Positions 18,931-27,576 of a stretch of 64,000 nt of DNA are shown piece after piece. The notes beneath the pieces were generated by a model, which ran no database searches, was not told where the DNA came from, and saw only the letters and a program-made list of their open reading frames with translations. The position numbers and the translations under genes were made by a program. Each line of letters begins with the position of its first letter. The stretch's first letter is position 1. This DNA is from Pseudomonadota bacterium (GTDB taxonomy: Bacteria > Pseudomonadota > Gammaproteobacteria > Xanthomonadales > Ahniellaceae): assembly GCA_022843465.1 (NCBI GenBank), contig JALHNO010000001.1, positions 136,787 through 200,786 on the forward strand, given 5' to 3'.

Positions 18931-19317
18931 TCAATGCGCAGCCTGTCGAATCAGTGCGGTCAGCACGTCGCGATCGAACCCGCTGATCTGCTGATCGCCA
19001 ATGACAAAGACCGGCACCACCCTGAGATCCATGCGCTTGGCTATGCGCTGGGCTTCGGGCGACTGGTCGACTACCAGTTCACGATGCGGGATGCCCTGGG
19101 CATCAAGCCAGGCGCGTGCCTTGTTGCATACCGGGCAGGTGCTCAGCGAAATCATGATGAGTTCGTCCGAGGCTGGCAGTCCGGCCGCGCTGCGATCAAT
19201 CGCGCGGGCTTCCGTGGTCGCCGATGCAGCCGCACGGATCTGGCCAAACAACCAGCCCGAGCCCAGGCCGATGCCGAGAAAAACCAGTGACAATAGTAGG
19301 TACTTGAGCAGATTCAT
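18931..19317 (-). CDS. Membrane-anchored glutaredoxin-like protein
   Basis: 128-aa protein with an N-terminal membrane helix (LLKYLLLSLVFLGIGLGSGWLFG) and a glutaredoxin/thioredoxin-fold domain from about 50. The redox motif is CPVC (Cys61 and Cys64), followed by helix NKARAWLDAQGI and the cis-Pro region VVPVFVIGD. The domain should face the periplasm and reduce or form disulfides, perhaps in the Cys-rich exported proteins encoded next to it (inference). The ATG at 19317 follows GGAG. Confidence 0.85.
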   Translation of the reverse strand: MNLLKYLLLSLVFLGIGLGSGWLFGQIRAAASATTEARAIDRSAAGLPASDELIMISLSTCPVCNKARAWLDAQGIPHRELVVDQSPEAQRIAKRMDLRVVPVFVIGDQQISGFDRDVLTALIRQAAH

Positions 19318-19374
19318 GGGTTCTCCGGTACGGGAGGCGCGGTGCCGGGCCGGGGCCACGGCACCGCATGAACA

Positions 19375-19566
19375 TCAGTTGAGAATGCAGCGACGCGACT
19401 TCATGCAGCTGTCATACAGACCAGCACAGGCGGGCGCGCCGTAGTTGAGCTCGCACTCCTGCTGATAGATGCGGCAGCACTCCGACAGCGTCATGGCGCT
19501 GGCGCTGAAGCCGATGCCACAACCGACTGCGAGCAGGGCGAATTGGAAGAAGCTCTTGAATTTCAT
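19375..19566 (-). CDS. Small Cys-rich exported protein
   Basis: 63-aa protein with a signal peptide (MKFKSFFQFALLAVGCGIGFSASA) and a short mature part of about 39 residues holding six Cys (ECC, QEC, PAC, DSC, RRC). These are probably paired in three disulfides. GGAGAG lies just before the ATG at 19566. No family is recognised. It is 57 bp upstream of the membrane-anchored glutaredoxin gene on the same strand, which suggests a redox link. It could be a small secreted effector or structural peptide. Confidence 0.7.
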   Translation of the reverse strand: MKFKSFFQFALLAVGCGIGFSASAMTLSECCRIYQQECELNYGAPACAGLYDSCMKSRRCILN

Positions 19567-19662
19567 TTGACTCTCCAAGGTGATGGATGTTTTTCGTTGC
19601 ATGTCGCCAGCGCGGACATGGGCCCATGACGCCCTGCGCCGGTCACGGAACTTGGGTCCGCG

Positions 19663-19908
19663 TCAGCCCAGATGCGTGGTGCCGATCTTGTTACCCGAGA
19701 TCCGGGGACGAAATCGATCATCGGCCAGGAAACTGAGCGCGGCTGCAACGGCGGCTTGGGCAGCGATGATGATGTCGGTGGCGGGCGGGTTGCCGTATGC
19801 GTTGCAGCAATCACGCGCACGCCGACACCCTGGCACGCGGAAACGGGCCAGGGTGTTTGATTTGGACGAAGCGCAACCAGCCACCGGGCGGTCGCGCAGC
19901 CTACTCAA
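19663..19908 (-). CDS. Possible small coupled ORF of unknown function
   Basis: 81-codon frame that starts at a TTG overlapping the TGA of the upstream exported-protein gene (TTGA), the same junction as at 1661. The second half looks protein-like (PPATDIIIAAQAAVAAALSF, then DDRFRPRISGNKIGTTHLG) and has high GC at third positions, while the first half is Arg/Cys-rich and less convincing. It may instead be a remnant. The rest of 19567-19904 holds nothing else I can support. Confidence 0.25.
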   Translation of the reverse strand: MSRLRDRPVAGCASSKSNTLARFRVPGCRRARDCCNAYGNPPATDIIIAAQAAVAAALSFLADDRFRPRISGNKIGTTHLG

Positions 19909-20360
19909 TACTCGCCGAGGTAGCCGCAGTAGAGATGGGCGGTGGTGGTTGTGCTCAATCCGTACTTCGACGTCACCGTCAGGTACAGGATGTTGTTGGC
20001 CCCTGCCGAACAGGTCACTGAGGCAGTGTCATCCAGATAGGGCGGATTGACGAAATTGAGGCTGCCCGATTTGGACCAGCTGTAGGTCAGACCACCGTAC
20101 TTCGGCCAGGCCTCGCAGTTGTAGCGATTGGACGTGTAGTCGCAGACGATCTGGGTCTCGGCTGGCGGTGGCGGCACGTTGTAGGCGAAGTCGAGCGCCT
20201 TTGCCCCGGTGGTGCAGCTGGGCTCCCTGGCGCTGACACAGGACTTCGCTACCGGAACTTCCGGACAGAAGCGATCCGGATCGGGATCGCAGACCACTGC
20301 CATTGCCGAGACCGGCAGCAGCAGGGCGAGAACGGGTACGACACGACGCTGCAAACGCAT
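19905..20360 (-). CDS. Exported Cys-containing protein of unknown function
   Basis: 151-aa protein with signal peptide (RVVPVLALLLPVSAMA). The mature chain has eight Cys residues (VVCDPD, RFCPEV, KSCVSA, PSCTTG, IVCDYT, YNCEAW, VTCSAG, LYCGYL) spread through a beta-rich, aromatic sequence, which suggests a compact disulfide-bonded extracytoplasmic domain. A good ribosome site (AAGGAGCG) precedes the ATG at 20360. It lies 161 bp downstream of the Ser/Thr kinase gene on the same strand. No family is recognised. Confidence 0.7.
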   Translation of the reverse strand: MRLQRRVVPVLALLLPVSAMAVVCDPDPDRFCPEVPVAKSCVSAREPSCTTGAKALDFAYNVPPPPAETQIVCDYTSNRYNCEAWPKYGGLTYSWSKSGSLNFVNPPYLDDTASVTCSAGANNILYLTVTSKYGLSTTTTAHLYCGYLGEY

Positions 20361-20521
20361 AAGAACGCTCCTTGGACCAGGAAATACGGGCCGGCCACCG
20401 GAAGGCAGCCGAGACGGACGCGGGCAGGCATCGCATCAGGGACAGTACACGGGATACACGCCAAAACCGGATCATAACCGGCTGCAGGCCGCGAAATTCG
20501 GGTAAATCGCGGGTGGCGCGC

Positions 20522-23089
20522 TCAGGATTCCGCGTCGATACGTGCCAGCATCACGGCAGCGGCAGCACAGGGCGCTGCCTGGATGTCCGGGCGCTCAGGA
20601 TTCGGCGCGGACGCGATCACCGCGCATTCCACCGCCTCGAACGCCTGCCTGAGCAGGGCGATGTGGTTGCTGCGATTGGAATCATCGGCCACATCCAGGC
20701 CCACCTGGGCACCGGCGCTGACCAGCAGCGACAGCGCGGCCGCGGCCTCTCCGTCCGCCAGCAGGGTGCGTGCATAGCTGTTGCGAAACAGGATCGTGGC
20801 ATTGCTCTTCATGCCAAAGCGGGTTTGCGCGGCGCCGAACACCTTGCGATACAGATCCCTGGCTTCGGCCCGTCGGGCCGGGTCGGCAACGATCACCTCG
20901 GCAAGATTGAACAGCGTGCGCAGGGTATCGGGATGGGTGTCGCCGAGAATTTCCTGGTAGATCGAGATGGCCTCGCGGTAGACCGCTTCCGCCTCGCTGG
21001 CGTGCTCCAGGGTGATCAGTGCATTGCCCAGTACCATTGCCGCCTTGGCGACAAACGGACTGCGCGGCCCGTACGCTGCCACCACGTCGGCATGGACCTG
21101 GCGCGCATCGCTGAGCGACTCCTCGGGGCGGCCGAGCAGGCGCTTCTGCACCGCAATCTGGATGCGCGTCAACGCAATCCTTGGGTGCTGCGGATCCAGT
21201 GCCGTGTGATGCCAGTCAACGGTCTCCTCGAGTATCCGCAGTGCCTCGGCATTGTCGCCATTGCTGCGCAGCGCGTTGGCCAGCCAGAGCCGCGCGCTGT
21301 TTGCCCATTCGTCTTCCGGCGGACGCGTGTGCATCGACTCGATCGCGTGACGCAGCAACACGATTGCCTGCTGGTACTCGGCCGAGCGCAGCAGGACGAT
21401 GGCCTTGGTCACTTCCCATTCCGGCGTCAGCTCGACGCCGAGCGCGCTGGCCTCGTGCAGGCTGCCCTGGGCACGCTCGTATTCACCGGCGGCGTAGAGG
21501 GCGCGCGCACGCATCACCAGCAGATGGAAGTGTTCACCCGGATCAAGCCGGCCGCGCCTGGCCGCGTCGGCGGCACGATCAAAAAGCTCTGCAGACTGGG
21601 TGGAAAGCCCGATCGCCAGTTCCACTTCGGAAATGCTGCTGGCAAGACTGGCATACAGTTCCGGCTGGGCGTCGAAGCTTTCCTCCAGCGCAGGTCGGGC
21701 TGCGTCCAGCACGGCGCGCACGGTGACAGCCTCCCCGGACACCCGCGAGGGATCGGCCGACAGGAAGGCATTGCGCAGAATCGACAAAGCCTGTTGCGCG
21801 CGATCACGCTCGCGCAGCGCTGCGAGATTGCGGGCCGCCAGCACGCCGGCAATCGTCGCGACGGCGACCAGCAGCAGGGCGCCCAGCGCAACCGGGAGCC
21901 GGTTGCGATCGATGAACTTGCGCAGACGATACCAACGCTGGCCCGCGCTCGCGCGGATCGGTCGGCAGGCCAGAAAATTGGCAACATCGTCGTCCAACTG
22001 CTCGACGCTGGCATAGCGCTCCTCCGGCGCCTTGCGCAGACACTTCTGCACGATGCGCTCGAGATCGCCCGAGCTGGCGCGGCGCAGTGCCGCCAGATTG
22101 CCCAGTCCGCGGTTCAGTGCAATCCGCTCGGATGCCTCGGCGATGCGCCGGCTCATCGGCGCCGGTGGAACGTGCAGGATCTGTGTCTCCAGCTGCGCGG
22201 CACCGGCGCCCTGCAGATCAAACGGTGCCAGCCCGCAGCACAGCTGGTACATCACCGCGCCCAGTGCATAGACATCGCAGGCGACGGTGACGCGGGCGCC
22301 GAGCAACTGCTCGGGCGCGGCATTGCTGAAGCTCAGATAGCGATCTGCGGTAGCGGTGCCATCACCGGCATGCGCGCCCGCCAGAACCTTGGCGATGCCA
22401 AAATCCAGCAGTTTGGCGGTGCCGCCGGCTTCGACCAGGATATTGCTCGACTTGATATCGCGATGCACGACCAGGTTCTGGTGCGCGTGACTGACGGCCG
22501 CCAGTACCTGGCGAAAAATCTGCAGTCGGTGTTCGAGGGAAAGCAGGCGGCGGTCGCAATGCTCGAACAGGGGCTCGCCTTCGACCAGTTCCATGACCAC
22601 ATAGGGCGTGCCATTGGCGAGCGCGCCGGCGTCGATCAGCCGGCAGATACCTGGATGGCTGAGTCCGGCAAGAATCTGCCGCTCGGCGGAAAAGCGTCGC
22701 AGCAGATCCGGGTTGGTCAACTCCTGGCGCAACAGCTTGATGGCCACCCTCTGGGTGAATCCGCGTTCGCTGCGCTCGGCGCGAAATACCCGCCCCATGC
22801 CGCCGGCACCAATTTCCTCCAGGATCGAAAACTCGCCGAGTTGGCTGCCGGCGTGCACGGCATCGGGCATCGCGTCGCGCAGCACGGCTTCCAGAGAGCC
22901 GAATACGCTGCGGGTATCGCGACCGGCAATGGCGCGCTCGTGCGCCAAAAGCCGACACAGTTCCTCATGCAGTGCGCTGTCATCGCCGCAGGCCGCACGC
23001 GCGTAGGCATCGTGCTCGGCCTGTGGCAGATCCAGCGCGGCATCGAACAGCGCATACAATCGGGCGATGCGATCGGCATCAGGTTGCAT
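20522..23089 (-). CDS. Transmembrane Ser/Thr protein kinase with C-terminal TPR-type repeats
   Basis: 855-aa Hanks-type kinase. The catalytic domain (about 86-360) has the P-loop GAGGMGRV, Lys118 (VAIKLL), the catalytic loop HRDIKSSN with Asp211 and the metal-binding DFG (229-231), so it should be active. A short helical segment precedes it. A single membrane helix follows at about 395-420 (LPVALGALLLVAVATIAGVLAA), placing about 440 residues of TPR-like repeats outside the cytoplasm (for example EEALRI, LGRPEESLSDARQVHADVVAAYGP). The repeats probably sense or bind partners. The gene follows an ECF sigma gene by 6 bp, so the kinase probably controls that sigma factor by phosphorylation, as in known ECF/kinase pairs. 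Confidence 0.93.
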   Translation of the reverse strand: MQPDADRIARLYALFDAALDLPQAEHDAYARAACGDDSALHEELCRLLAHERAIAGRDTRSVFGSLEAVLRDAMPDAVHAGSQLGEFSILEEIGAGGMGRVFRAERSERGFTQRVAIKLLRQELTNPDLLRRFSAERQILAGLSHPGICRLIDAGALANGTPYVVMELVEGEPLFEHCDRRLLSLEHRLQIFRQVLAAVSHAHQNLVVHRDIKSSNILVEAGGTAKLLDFGIAKVLAGAHAGDGTATADRYLSFSNAAPEQLLGARVTVACDVYALGAVMYQLCCGLAPFDLQGAGAAQLETQILHVPPAPMSRRIAEASERIALNRGLGNLAALRRASSGDLERIVQKCLRKAPEERYASVEQLDDDVANFLACRPIRASAGQRWYRLRKFIDRNRLPVALGALLLVAVATIAGVLAARNLAALRERDRAQQALSILRNAFLSADPSRVSGEAVTVRAVLDAARPALEESFDAQPELYASLASSISEVELAIGLSTQSAELFDRAADAARRGRLDPGEHFHLLVMRARALYAAGEYERAQGSLHEASALGVELTPEWEVTKAIVLLRSAEYQQAIVLLRHAIESMHTRPPEDEWANSARLWLANALRSNGDNAEALRILEETVDWHHTALDPQHPRIALTRIQIAVQKRLLGRPEESLSDARQVHADVVAAYGPRSPFVAKAAMVLGNALITLEHASEAEAVYREAISIYQEILGDTHPDTLRTLFNLAEVIVADPARRAEARDLYRKVFGAAQTRFGMKSNATILFRNSYARTLLADGEAAAALSLLVSAGAQVGLDVADDSNRSNHIALLRQAFEAVECAVIASAPNPERPDIQAAPCAAAAVMLARIDAES

Positions 23090-23095
23090 GCGGCG

Positions 23096-23698
23096 TCAGC
23101 CCTGCTGATCTGCGACGGTGGCCGTCGCGGAAAGATCGGCCGACAGCCAGGCGCGCGCAAACCGCCAGTGGCGACCGACTGTGGCTCTGGACAGCTCGCA
23201 GGACGTCACGATTTCGTCGATCTCCAGACCAGCGAACAAGCGCAGCTCCGCTACCCTGGCTACCGCCGGATGCGCCGCGGCCAGCCGGCTCAGTGACTGG
23301 TCCAGTGCCAGCCAGTCCACCAGATTGCCGGCGCCGACCAGCGCCTCGCAATCCGGATGATCGAGCCCGACAAAGCGGACATCGCCACCATGCTTCTCCG
23401 TCATGCGCTGGCGAATGTGGTCGATCAGCACGCGCCTGATCAGGGTTGCCGCGATCGCATAGAAATGTGCGCGATTCTGCCAGGGCACATCCTTTTGCCC
23501 GGCGATCCGCTCATAGGCCTCGTTTACCAGTTCGGTCGGTCGCAGGGTGAGCTGGCTGCCGCGGCGCCGAACCTGGCCAGCGGCGATATCGCGCAGCACC
23601 GGATAGATCAGGTTGGCCAGCTGGTTCTCGACAGCGCGATCGCCGTCCTTCCAGCGCTTGAGCAGAGCGGTGATGTCCTTGTCGGCGGAAACGTTCAT
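23096..23698 (-). CDS. ECF-type RNA polymerase sigma factor paired with the Ser/Thr kinase
   Basis: 200-aa ECF sigma factor. Region 2 covers about 10-85 (VRRRGSQLTLRPTELVNEAYERI, then RAHFYAIAATLIRRVLIDHIR), and region 4 covers about 125-180 with a helix-turn-helix (LRLFAGLEIDEIVTSCELSRATVGRHWRFARAWL). The sequence style matches the TIGR02999-like ECF group often found beside Ser/Thr kinases in Xanthomonadales. No anti-sigma gene is adjacent, which fits kinase-dependent activation. The ATG at 23698 is preferred; an 18-residue upstream extension to 23752 overlaps a decayed gene and lacks support. Confidence 0.9.
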   Translation of the reverse strand: MNVSADKDITALLKRWKDGDRAVENQLANLIYPVLRDIAAGQVRRRGSQLTLRPTELVNEAYERIAGQKDVPWQNRAHFYAIAATLIRRVLIDHIRQRMTEKHGGDVRFVGLDHPDCEALVGAGNLVDWLALDQSLSRLAAAHPAVARVAELRLFAGLEIDEIVTSCELSRATVGRHWRFARAWLSADLSATATVADQQG

Positions 23699-23735
23699 GA
23701 GAGGCTTGCTGCCGCCGGTCGTGCAGGAGGGGGAG

Positions 23736-23996
23736 TCACTCCGGGCGATCATAGCGTGCCGGCGATGCTGCCGGATCCCACGTGGACGCGGTCAGCGACT
23801 CGACGTCCTCCAGTCGCTCTGCATGCTTGAACGCTACCCCGTCGCGCAGCAGTATCTCGGCACAGAGGGCGAGCACGCTGGGCGCGTTGTTCGGTGCGGC
23901 CCAGACATGGAGCTTCCAACCCTGGTCGAGCTGCTCCTGTCCGCGCGGCGTTCACTGCCGCCACAGTCCCTTGACGAAGTGCTTCAGTCGCCATAG
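23736..23996 (-). pseudogene. Remnant of a class III/IV lanthionine synthetase N-terminal domain
   Basis: Reading the minus strand, a frame opening before 23952 gives RLKHFVKGLWRQ, then TGA, then TPRGQEQLDQGWKLHVWAAP. It continues with NNAPSVLALCAEILLRDGVA and FKHAERLEDVESL to a stop at 23736. The block QGWKLHV, then NNA..VL, then GVAFK matches the conserved start of LanKC/LanL-type lanthionine synthetases (typically QGWKIHVS...NAE.VL...G..FKF). The TGA at 23952-23954 sits where family members often have Trp, so it looks like a nonsense mutation. The lyase, kinase and cyclase domains are all absent. Family assignment is from memory of the motif. Confidence 0.5.
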
Positions 23997-24310
23997 GCGC
24001 CGCCGGCGATCCGGTGGTCGACGATCATGTTCAGCGCGTGATTCCACAGCGTGCGTGCGTTGCGCATGGCAACACAGCGCAGCGCGGTTGTGGGCATCGA
24101 CGCATTTGTGGACGCGCGCGGGCCAGCGTCGGCGTCGCTGCGGATGTCGGCGCAGGGGCCGAAGGCGAGGGCAATGCCGGCGTCGCCTTCGGCATCCAGC
24201 GCTGTGCCTGCGGCTATCGAGACGAGGCGTACCTCAAGCTCAAGATCATCGCCATTTTCCTGCCAGCGCTACCCGAAAACGCCCATCTGCACCCACACTG
24301 ATCCGCGAAG
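23997..24310. other. Decayed coding DNA, identity unclear
   Basis: Two overlapping readings look protein-like. On the minus strand an open frame of about 90 codons without a start ends in LRCVAMRNARTLWNHALNMI and then AGGAYGD with a stop at about 23995. On the plus strand a frame ends in CGYRDEAYLKLKIIAIFLP and a stop at 24299-24301, which vaguely resembles the C-terminus of ISL3-like transposases. Neither has a start, ribosome site or intact domain. With the lanthionine synthetase remnant this makes about 570 bp of apparent gene decay. Confidence 0.35.
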
Positions 24311-24312
24311 AC

Positions 24313-24346
24313 CCAAAAGAAAGGGCCAGGCATTGCGCCTGGCCCC
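24313..24346 (-). terminator. Rho-independent terminator of the fasciclin gene
   Basis: On the minus strand a perfect 9-bp stem (GGGCCAGGC/GCCTGGCCC, 24323-24345) with a 5-nt loop is followed by TTTCTTTTGG. It lies 46 bp after the stop of the fasciclin-domain gene. Confidence 0.88.
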
Positions 24347-24391
24347 GGAACCGATCATGCCGCCGCAGTGCGCGGCATGCGCTGACTCACG

Positions 24392-24892
24392 TTACGGCAG
24401 AATTACCGTGTCGATCACGTGGATTACGCCATTGCTGGCCTTGATGTCGGTGGCCGTCACAGTCGCGCCATCAACCATCACCTTGCCACCGGTGACGCTG
24501 ATCCTGGCGTCCTTGCCGTTGACGGTCTTGGCGCTGCTGAGCTTGACCACATCAGCGGCCAGCACCTTTCCGGAGACGACGTGATAGGTCAGGATGCCGG
24601 CGAGCTTGGCCTTGTTTTCGGGCTTCAGCAGGGTCTCCAGCGTGCCTGCCGGAAGCTTCTCGAAGGCAGCGTCGGTTGGCGCGAATGCCGTGAACGGTCC
24701 CTTGCCGTCGAGCGTGCCGACCAGATCGGCGGCCTTCAAGGCTGCGGTCAATGTTTCAAAATCGGCATTGCTGCTGGCGATTCCGACGATGGTGGGCGTC
24801 GCCATGTCTTCGTGATGACCGGCAAACACCGGAGCGGAGAGGGTGAGGCTGCTGGCAATGGCCAGCGAAAGAAGCAGGTTGCGGTTGAACAT
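24392..24892 (-). CDS. Exported fasciclin (FAS1) domain protein
   Basis: 166-aa exported protein with signal peptide ([19 protein letters not shown]) and one full FAS1 domain. The two conserved blocks are visible: [20 protein letters not shown] near the start and [14 protein letters not shown] at the end, with the YHVVSGKV strand between. FAS1 domains mediate adhesion or polymer binding. The ATG at 24892 follows GGAG, and a terminator follows the gene. It is a single-gene unit. Confidence 0.93.
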   Translation of the reverse strand: MFNRNLLLSLAIASSLTLSAPVFAGHHEDMATPTIVGIASSNADFETLTAALKAADLVGTLDGKGPFTAFAPTDAAFEKLPAGTLETLLKPENKAKLAGILTYHVVSGKVLAADVVKLSSAKTVNGKDARISVTGGKVMVDGATVTATDIKASNGVIHVIDTVILP

Positions 24893-25158
24893 GGGGGAAC
24901 TCCGTGGCGGGTAGGGGAAGCGCAGTTCGTTGCGCCAGGCCCAAGATGACGGATGCCGTGTCGCCTCGCAGTGCAGCGGCCGTGATGGTTCATTACACGG
25001 ATGTCGCAACCGCGTCGGCACGATGTTGTCGTGCGGTGAACGACCAGACCGGTGTGAGTCGCACCGTCTGGCGATGAAAGCGGGTCTCGATCTGCGCTGC
25101 AGACCGCTGCTGGCAAGTTGTGTGTTGCTTGCCAGGAAGCGCAGCCTGGCGCTTGTTC

Positions 25159-25824
25159 TCAGCCACGCCCACGCGCCTCAAGGCGCCGGTAGATGATCAG
25201 CCCGATGATGGCGCCGAGCATCGCCAGTGCGGAATCCTTCTGTGCGTCCCAGATATCGCCCTGGGCACCGAGATAGGCCTGGCCGAGTTCACCGCCGAAG
25301 AACTCGGCGGCCTGCCACTCGATCATCTCGTAGAGCTCGGAGTTGGACATGATGAACATCACCGGCAACAGATGTCGCCAGATGCCCCGCAATGGGCCGC
25401 GGGCATCGAGCAGTTGCGCGACACTGGGGATCAGCAGCAGTCCATACAGAAAATGGACCAGGCGATCGAAATGATTGCGTTCGCTGCCGATCAGGGCCTG
25501 CAGATCGCCGCCGGTGATCTGTCGATACCAGTCGGCGTAGGGCACTTCGGAGTAGGTGTAGTAGGAACCGAGCGCGTGCAGGCAGAAGAATACGAATAGG
25601 GCACTGTACGCCAGATGGGAAAACGGCAGCCGGCGATGGCTCCACACCAGCAACGGAATGGCGACGAAGACCAGCAGGTTTTCCAGCAGCCAGTCCTCAC
25701 GATAGTGCGGCGCGATCGCGAGCAGGCCCCACCAGACCACGAAGACCATCAGCAGCATCAGCGGATAGCGATGGCTGGTGCGGATATCGGGATCGGATCG
25801 AACAGCGCTCTTCGGTGCAGACAT
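25159..25824 (-). CDS. DUF2238 (YjdF-like) inner-membrane protein
   Basis: 221-aa polytopic membrane protein of the YjdF/DUF2238 family, function unknown. Recognisable family blocks are [46 protein letters not shown] and [20 protein letters not shown]. About six membrane helices are visible. The start at 25824 gives an N-terminus directly before the first helix; a longer frame to 26043 lies in intergenic DNA shared with the divergent phosphoesterase gene. Confidence 0.88.
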   Translation of the reverse strand: MSAPKSAVRSDPDIRTSHRYPLMLLMVFVVWWGLLAIAPHYREDWLLENLLVFVAIPLLVWSHRRLPFSHLAYSALFVFFCLHALGSYYTYSEVPYADWYRQITGGDLQALIGSERNHFDRLVHFLYGLLLIPSVAQLLDARGPLRGIWRHLLPVMFIMSNSELYEMIEWQAAEFFGGELGQAYLGAQGDIWDAQKDSALAMLGAIIGLIIYRRLEARGRG

Positions 25825-25972
25825 GGGTCCGGCTCCTGCAGTGGCATGATCATGCACGCGGCTCGTCCAGCGCGCACTACCTGCAAGATATCGCAGGTAG
25901 CCAGCCCGGCGCGCGCCGCGTAGATTGCCGCCACAGACGCGACCACGCCGGATCGCGCACAGGGGAAGGTCC

Positions 25973-26860
25973 ATGGGCATCGCCTTCGAGCGTGTCGTGA
26001 TCGTCATGCTGGAAAACTCCACGCGGGCCAATGTCATGGCCAATCCCTACATGAACGCGCTGCGCCGCAAGGGCGTGTTTCTCGGCAACAGCTATGGCGT
26101 GACCCATTCCTCACAGCCGAACTACATCAATGCCGTGGCCGGTGACACCTTCGGTCTGTACAACGACACGCCGGGCTATGTGCAGTGGATCTATTCCAGC
26201 AACAATGACAATCCGGTCACCAGTATCGTCGATCTGCTGGAGGCCGCCGGACTGAGCTGGAAGTCCTATGCCGAAAGCCTGCCGCCGGGCTATCTGCAGA
26301 ACGCGCAGGCGATGTACCCGAACATCCCGCCCGATCCCGATCCCAATCCGGGTTTCTTCGCGCGCAAGCATGTGCCCTTCCTGTCGTTTCCGAACATCAT
26401 CCAGAATCCGGCGCGTGCAGCCAACATCGTCGATGCCCAGCAATTCCATCTGGATCTGGCCGCGGGCAAGCTGCCGCACTACAGCTGGTACACACCGAAC
26501 CTGATCAATGATGGCCACACGCTGGATCCCGCCGAGGGCAAGCAGGATCCGAACGATCTCGATCGCCATACCAATATCGACAACGTCGCCGCCTTCCTGC
26601 ACAACTTTCTCGGCGAAGATCCGCTGGCGCGGTTCCCGCCGGAGACCCTGATCGTGATCACATTTGATGAGGCCTATCCGTATCACGACCCCTACGAGAT
26701 CTACAGCCTGCTGATCGGCGACATGCTGCCGGCTGGCACGACACGCAGCGAGCCCTACAACCACTACAGCCTGCTGCGTTCGGTGCAGGACAATTTCGGC
26801 CTCGGCAGTCTCAAGCGCAACGATGCCGCTGCCGCGCCGTACTGGTTTCTGCGGCGCTGA
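25973..26860 (+). CDS. Phosphoesterase-family (phospholipase C / acid phosphatase-like) protein
   Basis: 295-aa protein of the PF04185 phosphoesterase family. The start has the metal-site motif VVIVMLENST, followed by THSSQPNYINAVAGDTFG, PHYSWYTPNLINDGHT and VITFDEAYPYHDPYE, which correspond to the conserved metal-ligand blocks. No signal peptide is visible, so it may be cytoplasmic or exported by another route. The ATG at 25973 follows GGGGAAGG. Substrate (phospholipid or phosphomonoester) cannot be told. It is divergent from the YjdF-like gene and convergent with the LuxR-type gene. Confidence 0.85.
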   Translation: MGIAFERVVIVMLENSTRANVMANPYMNALRRKGVFLGNSYGVTHSSQPNYINAVAGDTFGLYNDTPGYVQWIYSSNNDNPVTSIVDLLEAAGLSWKSYAESLPPGYLQNAQAMYPNIPPDPDPNPGFFARKHVPFLSFPNIIQNPARAANIVDAQQFHLDLAAGKLPHYSWYTPNLINDGHTLDPAEGKQDPNDLDRHTNIDNVAAFLHNFLGEDPLARFPPETLIVITFDEAYPYHDPYEIYSLLIGDMLPAGTTRSEPYNHYSLLRSVQDNFGLGSLKRNDAAAAPYWFLRR

Positions 26861-26899
26861 CGAGCGCGCCGCGCCGAACACCGGATCGGTAGGGCCGGG

Positions 26900-27358
26900 T
26901 CAGGGAATCAGCCCGGCTTCCTTCGCCCGTTGCACCGCCTGCGTGCGACGTTGTGCCGACAACTTGTCGAACAATCGGGCCGCGTGTGTCTTCACCGTGT
27001 TCTCGCTGATATGCAGACGCGCGCCTATCTCGCGATTGCTCAGTCCTGCCGCCAGCGCTTCAAGAATGTCGAGTTCGCGTCCGGTGATGCCGAGTTGCTG
27101 CTGACGCGCCTCATTGCGCACGAATCCGGTTGCGGCCGGTACTGCGACAGCTATCGGCACCTCGCGCACCACGATGGTCTCGCGCGTACGGGTCAGCTTC
27201 AGTCCCAGCCAGATGCCGAGCGCAGAGAAGATCAGTGCCACGATGCCGCCATAGATTTCGAACGAATGGCTGAGCACCAGGAAACGGTATTCGACCAGCT
27301 TGAGCAGGGCGATCAGGACGCCGGCAAGCAGGCCGTAGAGGAGGACGGTTTTCTTCAC
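26900..27358 (-). CDS. Membrane-tethered LuxR-type transcriptional regulator
   Basis: 152-aa protein that begins with two membrane helices (LLYGLLAGVLIALLKLV and IYGGIVALIFSALGIWLGLKL) and ends with a LuxR-type helix-turn-helix (GITGRELDILEALAAGLSNREIGARLHISENTVKTHAARLFDKL). It has no receiver or ligand domain, so the DNA-binding part is probably held at the inner membrane. The start is uncertain: GTG at 27358 gives MKKTVLLYG, TTG at 27382 adds eight residues. Targets unknown. Confidence 0.85.
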   Translation of the reverse strand: MKKTVLLYGLLAGVLIALLKLVEYRFLVLSHSFEIYGGIVALIFSALGIWLGLKLTRTRETIVVREVPIAVAVPAATGFVRNEARQQQLGITGRELDILEALAAGLSNREIGARLHISENTVKTHAARLFDKLSAQRRTQAVQRAKEAGLIP

Positions 27359-27576
27359 GCGGGCCCGGACTACGCGATGCAATCAACTGGGTGTTGAGCC
27401 TAGCATCGTGGCTGCAGGCTGGCACCCTGGCGTTGGCTGCCAACAGGCCCGGTGTGCTGGCGCACTGCTGCAAGGGCGACTTGCGGCCATGCCGCTGGTG
27501 CGGCGCCGCTGGACCGGCGTAACCTGCAGCGGAGTCGCCGATCAGCGCGACCGCCAACAGGCAAGGGAGGATTCAG

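Noticed and set aside
20372-23296. 974-codon plus-strand open frame
   Set aside because: Antisense to the Ser/Thr kinase; low-complexity Arg/Gln/His composition and no domain.
24014-24301. 95-codon plus-strand frame with a transposase-like end
   Set aside because: Only about 20 residues look like a transposase and the opposite strand is equally protein-like; kept as decayed DNA only.
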